From Bacillota bacterium (lineage in GTDB: Bacteria > Bacillota > Clostridia > Peptostreptococcales > Anaerovoracaceae), in contig JAGAXF010000002.1 of assembly GCA_017941085.1 (NCBI GenBank), forward strand, positions 124,001 through 188,000: DNA of 64,000 nucleotides. The letters are read 5' to 3'. The translations under genes were made by a program, and so were the position numbers. This document shows positions 1-8,352 of the stretch, one piece after another; positions within the stretch are counted from its first letter, which is position 1, and each line of letters opens with the position of its first letter. The notes beneath the pieces are model-generated. The model saw nothing but the letters and a program-made list of their open reading frames with translations, ran no database searches and had not been told where the DNA came from.

Positions 1-1
1 G

Positions 2-184
2 GCCGGCAGAAATCAAAGAGGAGTAACCTGCGTAAGCGCCAGATCTCTGGGGGATGTAAACGTCCAGGTTATTCTGGAGCAGTTTGGAGGTGGGGGCCAT
101 CTGAATATTGCAGGAGCCCAGGTGGAGGATTCACCGGAAGAAATAATTGAAAAGATTTTATCTATAACCGAAAAAGGAGAATAG
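2..184 (+). CDS. gdpP: C-terminal end of GdpP-like DHH/DHHA1 phosphodiesterase (partial)
   Basis: The open frame enters from the left edge and stops at 182-184, giving about 60 residues. It contains the glycine-rich GGGGHLNIAG segment that marks the DHHA1 domain of DHH-family phosphoesterases. In Firmicutes the c-di-AMP phosphodiesterase GdpP sits directly before rplI and dnaB, as here, so this is most likely its C-terminus. The DHH catalytic domain, PAS and GGDEF-like parts lie outside the window and cannot be checked. The rplI ribosome binding site lies inside the last codons, so the two genes are probably co-transcribed. Confidence 0.8.
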   Translation, partial: AGRNQRGVTCVSARSLGDVNVQVILEQFGGGGHLNIAGAQVEDSPEEIIEKILSITEKGE

Positions 185-186
185 TT

Positions 187-633
187 GTGATAGTAATTCT
201 AAAAAAGGACGTACAGGGAACAGGCAAAGCCGGAGAAGTGGTCAAGGTAAATGACGGCTTTGCCAGAAACATGCTGATTCCAAGAGGCCTGGCCCTGGAA
301 GCAACAGAAGGAAACGTAAGAAGCCTGGAAAAACAGAAGGCCCTTCAGGAAAAGAAGGCTGCCGAAGCCAAGGCCCAGGCAGAAAAACTGGCAGAGGAAC
401 TTAAAACCAAAACCCTGGTTATTAAAGCAAAGGCGGGAGAAGGAGGAAGACTCTTTGGCGCCATCACCGGCAAAGACATTTCCGAGGCCTTTAAGAGCCA
501 GCTGGGAATGGACTTTGATAAGAAGAAAATAGAATTGGAAAGCCCCATTAAAACCCTGGGCACATATACCGTTGACCTAAGAGTATATCCGGAAATCAAA
601 GGAAGTATAAAAGTAGAAGTGGAGGCCGAATAA
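187..633 (+). CDS. rplI: 50S ribosomal protein L9
   Basis: The 148-residue product has the usual L9 length and layout: an N-terminal rRNA-binding domain (VILKKDVQGTGKAGEVVKV, then the FARNMLIPRG loop at about 25-34), a long charged connecting helix at about 45-75 and a C-terminal domain. It binds 23S rRNA near the L1 stalk and helps keep the reading frame. The start is GTG, preceded by AGGAG at a 7-base spacing inside the end of gdpP. dnaB begins one base after the stop codon, with its GGAGG inside the last rplI codons. Confidence 0.97.
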   Translation: MIVILKKDVQGTGKAGEVVKVNDGFARNMLIPRGLALEATEGNVRSLEKQKALQEKKAAEAKAQAEKLAEELKTKTLVIKAKAGEGGRLFGAITGKDISEAFKSQLGMDFDKKKIELESPIKTLGTYTVDLRVYPEIKGSIKVEVEAE

Positions 634-634
634 T

Positions 635-1969
635 ATGCCGGAGAAAATTCCTCCTCACAGCAAAGAAGCGGAGCAGTCCTGTCTAGGGGCCTGCTTGGTT
701 AGCAGAGAAGCCTTGTCGGAAGTTCTGGAAATTTTAAAACCCGAGGACTTTTATGATTCTGCCCATAAAGAAATCTTTTCTGTTATGAAGGAGCTTTATA
801 AAGAAGACAAGAACGTGGATATTATTACTGTCTCTGAAGCTCTGAAAACAAAGGGAAGCCTGGAGGCCGCCGGTGGCAGAGCATATATAGTGGATCTTCC
901 CAATACGGCACCCTTGGCCATTAACGCATCCAATTATGCGGAAATTGTGGTGGAAAAAGCCAAGCGAAGAGACCTTATTGCCGTTGCCGACGAAATCAAA
1001 GGAACGGGCTACGATGAGGGAAACAGTACGGAAAACGTATTGGATCGAGCGGAACAGAAGATTTTCGAAATATCCCAAAAGAGACAGAGAAACGACTACA
1101 CTTCTCTCAAGGAAGTTCTTGAAGAGAACGTAGATTTAATAGATAAGGCCCTAAAGGCGGATGGATCCTTAACGGGACTTCCCACGGGATTTAAGAAGCT
1201 GGATGAAATGACCAACGGACTTCAAAAGTCTGACCTGATTATTTTGGCAGCAAGACCTGCCATGGGAAAAAGTGCCTTTGCTCTTAACATTGCCAGAAAC
1301 GCAGCAAAGAAGGCGGACGCCAGCGTGCTGATATTCAATTTGGAAATGTCCAAGACCCAGCTGGGCATGAGGCTTCTGTCCATGGAATCCAGCGTCAAGA
1401 TTCAGAACATCCAAGCGGGAAAGGTTACGGGAGATGAGTGGCAGAATATTTCTTTGGCCATAGATAATTTGGCGGCAACAAAGATTGCAATAGACGACAC
1501 CCCGGGTATCACCATTTTGGATATGAAAAATAAATGCCGCAGAATGAAGAGAGAGCAGGGACTGGATCTGGTTATTGTGGACTACCTTCAGCTAATGGAG
1601 TCCGATGGCAGAGTAGAAAACCGCCAGCAGGAGGTTAGCAAAATAAGCAGAGCCTTTAAGCTTTTGGCAAGGGATTTGGATTGTCCCGTAATTCTCCTTT
1701 CTCAGCTTTCCAGAGAACCGGAAAAGAGAACAGACCATAGACCTATTCCTGCGGACCTTAGAGATTCCGGCTCCATAGAGCAGGATGCGGATATTATTAT
1801 GTTCCTCTATCGAGACGAAGTTTACTACAAAGAAGAAAGTCCCGAAAAGGGCATATGCGAAGTAAGTATAGCCAAGCACAGAAACGGTCCCACAGGCATG
1901 ACCAAACTAACCTTTGTGGGAGACTATACAAGATTTGCGGACATTGCAAACGAAAACGAAATGTTTTAG
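635..1969 (+). CDS. dnaB: Replicative DNA helicase DnaB
   Basis: This 444-residue protein is the hexameric helicase that unwinds DNA ahead of the replication fork. It has the N-terminal DnaB domain (about 5-105), a linker, and the RecA-like ATPase core with Walker A ARPAMGKSA at about 206-214 and Walker B region VIVDYLQLM near 315. Length is normal, and no intein interrupts it. GGAGG at the end of rplI serves as ribosome binding site. It is followed after 12 bases by a DnaD-like primosome gene, the usual Firmicute arrangement. Confidence 0.97.
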   Translation: MPEKIPPHSKEAEQSCLGACLVSREALSEVLEILKPEDFYDSAHKEIFSVMKELYKEDKNVDIITVSEALKTKGSLEAAGGRAYIVDLPNTAPLAINASNYAEIVVEKAKRRDLIAVADEIKGTGYDEGNSTENVLDRAEQKIFEISQKRQRNDYTSLKEVLEENVDLIDKALKADGSLTGLPTGFKKLDEMTNGLQKSDLIILAARPAMGKSAFALNIARNAAKKADASVLIFNLEMSKTQLGMRLLSMESSVKIQNIQAGKVTGDEWQNISLAIDNLAATKIAIDDTPGITILDMKNKCRRMKREQGLDLVIVDYLQLMESDGRVENRQQEVSKISRAFKLLARDLDCPVILLSQLSREPEKRTDHRPIPADLRDSGSIEQDADIIMFLYRDEVYYKEESPEKGICEVSIAKHRNGPTGMTKLTFVGDYTRFADIANENEMF

Positions 1970-1981
1970 TGAGATTCTTTT

Positions 1982-3271
1982 ATGAAATACATTAAACCAA
2001 AGGTAGCAAATCCCTACTTTGAAGATTTAAAAGTTGAAAATATATTTCTGGATCAGTTTATGCCTGATGCCCCCGGTGACTTTGTAAAGGTCTACCTTTA
2101 TTCCCGCTATCTTGCAGAGGCAGGAGAAGCTATGGAACCAAAGGAGCTGGGAGGAATTCTGGGGATTTCTGAGGCTGGAATTCTGGAGGCCTGGGATCAC
2201 TGGGAAGAGGTTGGCGCCATTAAGAAAAGATATATCGACGGAGAAGGCAGGCTGGACTTTACCGTGGAGTTTATGAATCTTAAGGAGCAGCTTTATGAAG
2301 AGGATGAAGAGGGAGCTGAACCGCCCCGTCTATCCTCCTCCGGTGAAGATTCCCATCCAAAGAAGGTCTTTGGCAACGAAACTGTAAAAACCCTTATGGG
2401 TGACATAGAAAAGAAATTGGGAAGAACCCTTAGCGTAAATGAACTGCAAGGGGTTATTTCCTGGGTTGACGATCTGGGAGTAGCGCCGGAGGTAATTCTT
2501 CAGGGCATAGACTATTGTCAAGGCAAAGGTAAAACCAGCTTCAACTACATATCAGCGGTAATTGAAGGATGGAACGCCCAGGGCCTGGACACCACGGATA
2601 AGGTAAGAAGTTATATAGAAGAATATGATCAGAAATTTGTAAGATACAGAAGAATCATGCAGTCCCTGGGACTATCAAGAAATGCCACAGAGGAAGAGCG
2701 CAGAATAATCGATATTTGGTTTGACGACATGGGCTACAATATGGACAAGGTTCTGGAGGCCTGCAGCACCACTGCCGGCATTAGCAATCCAAATATCAAA
2801 TATGTAAATACAGTTCTTACAAACTGGCAGTCGGATGCCCAGAAACAGGGACGAGATGTAAACGAAAAACCAGCGGTAACAAATACCGTGCTTAAGGAAT
2901 ACTACGATTACATAAGGGAAAAGGCAGACAGAGAGGCAGAGGAAAGACGAAGAGAAATCTATACCAAGCTTCCCCAGATTAAAGAAATGGATGAAAAGAT
3001 GCGGGATATTGGTATTAGGTTGGCCAAGGCTTTACTAACAAAGGGAGAAGACAACGTAAAGCTTAGTGAGGAATTAGAGAGATTAAACGAAGACAGAGCA
3101 ATCTGTTTGGTTGAGAACAACTACGACGTAAATTATACAGAACCTAAATACCGTTGTTCCAACTGTAACGATACGGGGATTGCGGATATGGGAGGTCCCT
3201 GCGAAGCGTGCAGGGAAGTACGCAGGGGAGAAGCAGAGATATGGCTGAAGGAAAGAGAAGCAGCAAAGTAA
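1982..3271 (+). CDS. DnaD-like replication initiation protein with C-terminal zinc knuckle
   Basis: The 429-residue protein has an N-terminal winged-helix region of DnaD type (about 25-95), then two DnaB_2/DDBH2 modules (about 135-200 and 215-285), the fold used by DnaD and DnaB of Bacillus to remodel origin DNA and recruit helicase. The last part is a charged helix followed by four cysteines at about 392, 395, 407 and 410 in the pattern YRCSNCNDTG...CEAC. That pattern resembles the N-terminal zinc knuckle of DnaC/DnaI helicase loaders, but no AAA+ loader follows: the next gene is a divisome-type membrane protein. The ribosome binding site is weak (GTGAG). Role in primosome assembly is inferred from domains and the place after dnaB. 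Confidence 0.85.
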   Translation: MKYIKPKVANPYFEDLKVENIFLDQFMPDAPGDFVKVYLYSRYLAEAGEAMEPKELGGILGISEAGILEAWDHWEEVGAIKKRYIDGEGRLDFTVEFMNLKEQLYEEDEEGAEPPRLSSSGEDSHPKKVFGNETVKTLMGDIEKKLGRTLSVNELQGVISWVDDLGVAPEVILQGIDYCQGKGKTSFNYISAVIEGWNAQGLDTTDKVRSYIEEYDQKFVRYRRIMQSLGLSRNATEEERRIIDIWFDDMGYNMDKVLEACSTTAGISNPNIKYVNTVLTNWQSDAQKQGRDVNEKPAVTNTVLKEYYDYIREKADREAEERRREIYTKLPQIKEMDEKMRDIGIRLAKALLTKGEDNVKLSEELERLNEDRAICLVENNYDVNYTEPKYRCSNCNDTGIADMGGPCEACREVRRGEAEIWLKEREAAK

Positions 3272-3810
3272 GAGGTGCCGCAAGGAATATTACCGGGCCC
3301 TGGAGAATAATTTTTATTATAGCTCTGGTGGCTTTGTTGGTAACCATAATTGTTGTAACAAAAAACATAATATCTCTTCGCATTGAGAAGGGAAATCTGG
3401 AAGCCCAGGAACAGGAACTCCAGAATAAAAAGGAAGAGCTTACGGCGGAGCTTCAGGGTGTCAACGATATGGACTACATTGAGGAGCAGGCCAGAAAGCT
3501 GCTTAAGATGATTAAGCCGGGAGAGGTTTTGTACATCCTTAATGGCGAAGATCCCAGACCGGAAACATCTCAAAGCGGAGAGACCCTTATTCCTGCACCG
3601 GAGAATACAGCTCCGGCAGAAACAACTTCAGAACCAACGGAAGAAACAGAGACAAGTGAATCAACGGAAGAATCCTATGTGGAAGAAAGTACAGAAGAGG
3701 TAACCCAGGAAAATACCGCCGGTGAAGGAGAGAGCCAGGAAACAGAATGGCAAGAAGAAACTGCAACTGAAGAAGGAACCACAGGGGAAGAAAATACGGA
3801 AGAAGGCTAA
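3241..3810 (+). CDS. DivIC/FtsL-like septum formation protein with acidic tail
   Basis: From the ATG at 3241 the product has 189 residues: a basic N-terminus, one membrane helix (about 19-42), a coiled coil of about 60 residues and a YIEEQARKLLKMIKPGEVLY segment, the layout of the DivIC/FtsL (septum formation initiator) family that links FtsQ and the septal synthase in division. The last 80 residues are a low-complexity Glu/Thr/Ser tail, unusual for the family, predicted to be outside the cell. An upstream GTG at 3208 in the same frame is possible, but 3241 has GGGGAG before it and gives the expected short cytoplasmic end. It overlaps the DnaD-like gene by 31 bases. Confidence 0.8.
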   Translation: MAEGKRSSKVRGAARNITGPWRIIFIIALVALLVTIIVVTKNIISLRIEKGNLEAQEQELQNKKEELTAELQGVNDMDYIEEQARKLLKMIKPGEVLYILNGEDPRPETSQSGETLIPAPENTAPAETTSEPTEETETSESTEESYVEESTEEVTQENTAGEGESQETEWQEETATEEGTTGEENTEEG

Positions 3811-3832
3811 GGTTACTGGGGCCGGATAAAAT

Positions 3833-4396
3833 ATGGATATAGAAGAAGTAATCGTTGTAGAGGGAAGAGACGATACAAATGCAATAAAAAGAGCCGTGGG
3901 TGCAATAACCATTGAAACCCACGGCTTTGGTATTTCAAAAGAAACCTGGGACAAGCTGGATCAGGCCTACGAAACCAAAGGTCTGATTATTTTTACAGAT
4001 CCGGACCATGCAGGCCAGGAAATAAGAAAAAGACTAAAGGAAAAATATCCTGAAGCCAAAGAAGCTTTTCTGTCCCAAGGAAAGGCAAAGAAAAAGGGAG
4101 ATGTAGGTATAGAAAATGCATCTCCAGAGGATATTTTGGAAGCCCTTAAGAAGGCCCGGGCCAGAGAGGGAGCCATGCCCAGGGAATTCTCTTTGGAGGA
4201 TTTGGAGAAATGGGACCTGGTGGGTCGGGAGGACTCAAAGGACAGGAGAGAAAAACTGGGGGATAAATTGGGTATAGGTTATTCCAACGGAAAAACCCTG
4301 ATAAAAAAATTAAACGGATTAGGAATCCAAAGAGAAGAATTCGAAAAAGCCATGGAGGAAGTAAGCAGTGAATTTATGCGCTCCGGAAACAATTAA
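3833..4396 (+). CDS. rnmV: Ribonuclease M5
   Basis: RNase M5 matures the ends of 5S rRNA in low-GC Gram-positives. The 187-residue product has the TOPRIM domain with the catalytic Glu in IVVEGRDD (about 7-14) and the Asp pair in FTDPDHAG (about 55-62), then the small C-terminal domain that binds 5S-L18. Length fits the family. There is no strong ribosome binding site; a short GGGG lies upstream. rsmA starts inside its last codons, a very common Firmicute gene pair. Confidence 0.95.
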   Translation: MDIEEVIVVEGRDDTNAIKRAVGAITIETHGFGISKETWDKLDQAYETKGLIIFTDPDHAGQEIRKRLKEKYPEAKEAFLSQGKAKKKGDVGIENASPEDILEALKKARAREGAMPREFSLEDLEKWDLVGREDSKDRREKLGDKLGIGYSNGKTLIKKLNGLGIQREEFEKAMEEVSSEFMRSGNN

Positions 4397-5222
4397 ATAT
4401 ATTCAGAAAACCTTTGGCTTTAAAAACGCCAAGGGTTTGGGCCAGAACTTCCTTACGGATCCCGGGGTAATAGAAGCCATGGTGGATGCGGCAGAAATAG
4501 GTCCGGAGGATCTGGTAATAGAAATAGGCCCGGGAATCGGTGTTCTTACAGATGCAGCTGCCAAAAGAGCAAAAAAGGTAATTGCCATCGAAATAGATAA
4601 GGCTCTACTTCCGGTGCTTAAATATACCCTTGCCCACCACAATAATGTGGAAATAATCAATGAGGATATTCTTAAGGTTGATTTAAACAAAATCATCCAG
4701 GAAGAAGCTGTTGAAAGACAAAATGTAAAGATAATGGGAAACCTTCCCTATTACATTACCACTCCCATAATAACGCAACTTCTGGAGAAGGGAACAAGGG
4801 CTGCTTCAATTACCATAATGATGCAAAAGGAAGTGGCAGAAAGAATAGTATCGCCTCCCGGAAAGAAAAGCTTCGGAGCTCTCTCTGTGGCAGTTCAATA
4901 CTACAGCAATCCGCAAAAGGTGGTGTCCGTACCCAAGGAGGTATTCTTCCCAATACCAAAGGTGGATTCGGAGGTGCTTATATTAACCCTTTTGGAAAAA
5001 CCGGCAGTAGAAGTGAAGGACACGGAAATGTTCTTTCGCTTGGTTAAGGCAGGCTTTGCCCAAAGAAGAAAGACCCTAAGCAATTCCCTTAAGGGAGCGG
5101 GTCTTGATAAGGATGCGGTTGAAAAGGCTCTGGAGGATTCCGGAATAGAGGGAAGCAGACGAGCAGAAACCCTTTCCCTAGAGGAGTTCGCCGCCTTAAG
5201 CGATGCCTTTAGTCAAGGGTAA
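4368..5222 (+). CDS. rsmA: 16S rRNA (adenine1518-N6/adenine1519-N6)-dimethyltransferase
   Basis: RsmA (KsgA) dimethylates two adenines in helix 45 of 16S rRNA with S-adenosylmethionine. The 284-residue protein shows GQNFLTD, the SAM-binding VIEIGPGIGVLT and the catalytic NLPYYI motif, all at usual places. The GTG start at 4368 overlaps rnmV by 29 bases, which suggests translational coupling. The 3' end overlaps the convergent walJ by 14 bases, so the two messages are complementary there. Confidence 0.96.
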   Translation: MNLCAPETIKYIQKTFGFKNAKGLGQNFLTDPGVIEAMVDAAEIGPEDLVIEIGPGIGVLTDAAAKRAKKVIAIEIDKALLPVLKYTLAHHNNVEIINEDILKVDLNKIIQEEAVERQNVKIMGNLPYYITTPIITQLLEKGTRAASITIMMQKEVAERIVSPPGKKSFGALSVAVQYYSNPQKVVSVPKEVFFPIPKVDSEVLILTLLEKPAVEVKDTEMFFRLVKAGFAQRRKTLSNSLKGAGLDKDAVEKALEDSGIEGSRRAETLSLEEFAALSDAFSQG

Positions 5223-6057
5223 TAATTTCCCCCACCATATCCCGGTCCAGGATTCTTAAAGAATAATCCTTCCCTTGGATATAGTCATTTTCAAACAAAA
5301 TATTATTTAAAGTCAGGTAGGCCATATCCCGAGTATTGTTTTCATTACTTAAGTGAGCCAATGCCACGGAAAGAGTCTCCTTCTTATTTTCTTCATTTCG
5401 GATTTTGATTATTTCAGTCAAGGCCAGGGCCGCATGGTCATTGGAAAGATGACCGTAGTCGCCTAGAATTCTAAGCTTAAGGTCGTAGGGATATTTCCCC
5501 ATAAGGAGCATGCTCTTCTCGTGGTTGGATTCCAATACAAGAAAATCCACATCCCAAACATTGCGGAGAATGCTGCTGTTTACAATGCCGGTGTCCGTTA
5601 CTATAGCCAGACTCTTTCCCTGGGAGTCAAAACGAAATCCTGTAGGTTCCGCCGCGTCATGAGAAAGCCTGAAGGAGGTAATCTCTATATCTCCTATCAT
5701 GAGGGTAGTAAGAGGATCCACGAAGCTTCCAGAGGATAGATCCACCTTCCCCTTAAATCGATCCTGAGCTGCGGCAAGAGTTCCCGGACTTCCATAAATC
5801 CGAGTCTCCCAAGGGCTGTCGGGGTCGCATTTCCTTAAGGAATTAATAAGAACAGGAAGACCCCTAACGTGGTCGTGATGTTCATGGGTAAGGAAAACAG
5901 CGTCCAGATCCGTAAGCTGGCGCCCGCAATAATTAAGGCCTTCCTGTAATGTTTTTCCTGTCACGCCAACATCCACCAACAAAGTGGTGGACTGAGTAAA
6001 AATCAGATAGCTATTACCGGAACTTCCGCTGGAAAAAGAGCAGAAATTTAACGCCAT
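5209..6057 (-). CDS. walJ: WalJ/YycJ-type metallo-beta-lactamase fold exonuclease
   Basis: The 282-residue protein has the start MALNFCSFSSGSSGNSYLI and the metal motif LTHEHHDHVRG (about 56-66) of the YycJ/WalJ family. In Bacillus this gene belongs to the walRK region and the product is a 5'-3' DNA exonuclease acting in mismatch repair. Here walRK is not adjacent. The ribosome binding site AAAGGAAAGAGGA lies just before the start on the minus strand. It converges on rsmA with a 14-base overlap and diverges from rnhA. Confidence 0.9.
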   Translation of the reverse strand: MALNFCSFSSGSSGNSYLIFTQSTTLLVDVGVTGKTLQEGLNYCGRQLTDLDAVFLTHEHHDHVRGLPVLINSLRKCDPDSPWETRIYGSPGTLAAAQDRFKGKVDLSSGSFVDPLTTLMIGDIEITSFRLSHDAAEPTGFRFDSQGKSLAIVTDTGIVNSSILRNVWDVDFLVLESNHEKSMLLMGKYPYDLKLRILGDYGHLSNDHAALALTEIIKIRNEENKKETLSVALAHLSNENNTRDMAYLTLNNILFENDYIQGKDYSLRILDRDMVGEIITLD

Positions 6058-6159
6058 TCCTCTTTCCTTTGCCCTTCATGTAAAAATACAGTGTCATAGA
6101 ACACAACAGAGATATGATATCACAAGAAAGAATTAATTGCATCAGCCATCTATAGGGAT

Positions 6160-6188
6160 TTGCCAAGGTCCAGCCTTTGTTTTATAAT
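6160..6188 (+). promoter_or_regulatory. Promoter of rnhA, placed for a leaderless transcript
   Basis: TTGCCA at 6160-6165 and TATAAT at 6183-6188 are 17 bases apart. Six bases separate the -10 box from the ATG at 6195, so the expected transcription start is the A of the start codon. No ribosome binding site is visible before the ATG. Confidence 0.7.
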
Positions 6189-6194
6189 TTTTTT

Positions 6195-6740
6195 ATGAGC
6201 ATTCTAAAAATGTATACCGACGGAGCCTGCTCCGGAAATCAAAATCAAGAGAATACAGGAGGCTGGGGAGCCATTCTGGAATTTGGTGAAAACCAAAGGG
6301 AGCTTTTTGGTGGAGAAGAAAATACCACCAACAACAGAATGGAGCTTACGGCAGTTATAGAAGCCTTTAAGGCCCTTAAGAGAGATGGCCTTAAGATTCA
6401 GGTGTTCACAGACAGCTCCTATGTTGCCAATTGCTTTAGAGAAAAATGGTACGAAACCTGGCGTGCCAATGGATGGAAGAATGCCAAGAAGGAACCGGTG
6501 GAAAACCGGGATCTTTGGGAGCAGCTTCTTCCTTTGGTTGAAAAAAACCAGGTGCTTTTCTATAGAGTCAAGGGACATGTGAACCTGGATTCTCCCAATA
6601 CCAATATAGACAGTCACTACGAGAAGTTTAAAGAAATGAACGGTAAAATCTTTACCAGGGATGATTTTCTTTATATTACAAGAATGAACAATCGGGCCGA
6701 TGCCTTGGCCAACCAGGGAATAGATCAGGTTAGGGACTAA
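6195..6740 (+). CDS. rnhA: Ribonuclease HI
   Basis: RNase HI cuts the RNA strand of RNA-DNA hybrids. The 181-residue product keeps the four acidic catalytic positions: Asp in KMYTDGACSGN, Glu in NNRMELTAV, Asp in FTDSSYV and Asp in NRADALANQG. It is somewhat longer than the 155-residue E. coli enzyme because of an insertion (about 125-160) before the last motif. The ATG at 6195 is chosen over an in-frame TTG at 6177 because the conserved sequence starts right after it and the TTG would lie upstream of the predicted promoter -10 box. aroB follows after 5 bases. Confidence 0.93.
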   Translation: MSILKMYTDGACSGNQNQENTGGWGAILEFGENQRELFGGEENTTNNRMELTAVIEAFKALKRDGLKIQVFTDSSYVANCFREKWYETWRANGWKNAKKEPVENRDLWEQLLPLVEKNQVLFYRVKGHVNLDSPNTNIDSHYEKFKEMNGKIFTRDDFLYITRMNNRADALANQGIDQVRD

Positions 6741-6745
6741 TTATT

Positions 6746-7792
6746 ATGAAGACAATAAGAGTAAATACAAAGAGGCCATACGACATAATTATAGAGGAAG
6801 GCTCCATAAACAAAATCGGAGAAATGGTGGCGGAGAAATATCCGACCCCCAGAAAGGTATGCCTAATGACAGACAGTTCTGTAGGCACCATTTATGCAGA
6901 TAAGGTTTTAGAAGGCCTTAATGCCGCCGGTTTTGATACCTTTAGAATTATCTTTCCAACGGGAGAGCACTCCAAGAATTTAACTACCTATACCAATATG
7001 CTGGAGGCCTTGGCAGAAGAAGGTCTTGTAAGAAGCGACATTATAGTGGCCCTTGGTGGAGGTATCGTTGGAGATTTGGCCGGCTTTGTGGCGGCCACCT
7101 ATATGAGGGGAATAGACTATGTCTATGTACCCACAAGTCTTCTGGCAATTCTTGATTCCTCCATCGGAGGTAAGACGGGAGTAAATCTTCTCTTTGGAAA
7201 AAACATGGTAGGAGTGTTTTGGTCCCCGGGAATGGTAATTACGGATCCGACGGTACTGGATACTTTGCCGGAGGAAAACAAGAGGGAAGGTCTGGCAGAA
7301 GCCCTTAAGTCGGCGGTGGTTTCCGATGGTACACTGGTGGCTCACATAGAGAGCAAGAATTACGAATACATTATTGAGCGCTGCATATCCATAAACAAAA
7401 CTTTGATAGAGGTGGATGAATACGACACAGGTCTTAGACAGCTTTTAAGCTTTGGTCACACCTTGAGCCACGGTATCGAAAAACTGTCTTCCTATAGCAT
7501 TAGCCATGGAGATGCGGTGGCAAAGGGAATGGTGGGAGAAGCCAAAGCCTGCGCCGCTCTGGGATACAGCCGTAACGACATTAGTAAAGAACTTAAGAAG
7601 CTACTAAAGGACATAGGCTTTAATACGGATATATTCTATGATCCACAGGAACTTTATGATGTGGCCATTAGGGATAAAAAAATTCGAGATGGGGCTGTAA
7701 ACATAATTGTCCCGGAAGTAATCGGAAAATGCAGCCTAAGAAAAATATCCCTGGAGGAGCTTAAGCTATTTATAGAAAAGGCCTGCCAGTAA
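6746..7792 (+). CDS. aroB: 3-dehydroquinate synthase
   Basis: AroB closes DAHP to 3-dehydroquinate, the second step of the shikimate pathway, using NAD+ and a divalent metal. The 348-residue protein shows the NAD-binding ALGGGIVGDLAGF, the substrate segment PTSLLAILDSSIGGKTGVNL and the metal histidines in FGHTLSHGIE and SHGDAV. No other aro gene is nearby. It probably shares the rnhA promoter, being only 5 bases downstream. Confidence 0.95.
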   Translation: MKTIRVNTKRPYDIIIEEGSINKIGEMVAEKYPTPRKVCLMTDSSVGTIYADKVLEGLNAAGFDTFRIIFPTGEHSKNLTTYTNMLEALAEEGLVRSDIIVALGGGIVGDLAGFVAATYMRGIDYVYVPTSLLAILDSSIGGKTGVNLLFGKNMVGVFWSPGMVITDPTVLDTLPEENKREGLAEALKSAVVSDGTLVAHIESKNYEYIIERCISINKTLIEVDEYDTGLRQLLSFGHTLSHGIEKLSSYSISHGDAVAKGMVGEAKACAALGYSRNDISKELKKLLKDIGFNTDIFYDPQELYDVAIRDKKIRDGAVNIIVPEVIGKCSLRKISLEELKLFIEKACQ

Positions 7793-7817
7793 GGCCTCGT
7801 TAAGATAAGGAACCCGA

Positions 7818-7826
7818 TGCTATATT
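7818..7826 (+). promoter_or_regulatory. Possible extended -10 promoter for rlmH
   Basis: TG-C-TATATT at 7818-7826 matches an extended -10 element, 47 bases before the rlmH ATG. No convincing -35 box is seen, and rlmH could instead be read through from aroB. Confidence 0.35.
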
Positions 7827-7872
7827 TCCGAAAAATTACTGTTGGTTGAAAGCTTCCCTGAAGATCCCAGAT

Positions 7873-8349
7873 ATGAAAATAAAAATAATTGCCGTTGGTA
7901 AGTTAAAAGAAAAATATTGGACCCAGGCGGTGGAGGAATATTCCAAGAGAATAGGTGGCTACTGCGATCTTGAGATTGTTGAAGTAAAGGAAAGCAAGCT
8001 TAGAGGTTCCGGACAGGCCTTGGAGGAAAGAGTAAAATCAGAAGAAGGCCAAGACATTATTTCTAAAATTAATCCATTGGCCTTTGTTGTAACCTTGGAA
8101 ATCAAGGGAAAAAGTTTTTCCTCAGAGGAGTTGGCAGAAAAAATAAATGCCCTTGCCTTGGAAGGAAAGGGCGAAATAGATTTTATTATAGGTGGAAGTC
8201 TGGGTCTCTCCCAGGAGGTTAGCAAGGAAGCGGATTTAAAGCTTTCCTTTTCTCAAATGACCTTCCCCCATCAAATGATGAGAGTGATTCTCCTGGAGCA
8301 AATCTACAGAAGTTTTAAAATAATAAAGGGAGAAACCTACCACAAATAA
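7873..8349 (+). CDS. rlmH: 23S rRNA pseudouridine1915-N3-methyltransferase
   Basis: RlmH is a SPOUT-fold methyltransferase that modifies pseudouridine 1915 in helix 69 of 23S rRNA. Starting at the ATG at 7873 gives 158 residues, the usual length, beginning MKIKIIAVGKLKEKYW. The knot-forming FIIGGSLGLS and the C-terminal MTFPHQMMRVILLEQIYRSF through GETYHK are typical. An in-frame TTG at 7846 would add nine residues that other RlmH proteins lack. The gene meets the minus-strand ArsR gene tail to tail, four bases apart. Confidence 0.95.
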   Translation: MKIKIIAVGKLKEKYWTQAVEEYSKRIGGYCDLEIVEVKESKLRGSGQALEERVKSEEGQDIISKINPLAFVVTLEIKGKSFSSEELAEKINALALEGKGEIDFIIGGSLGLSQEVSKEADLKLSFSQMTFPHQMMRVILLEQIYRSFKIIKGETYHK

Positions 8350-8352
8350 TTA

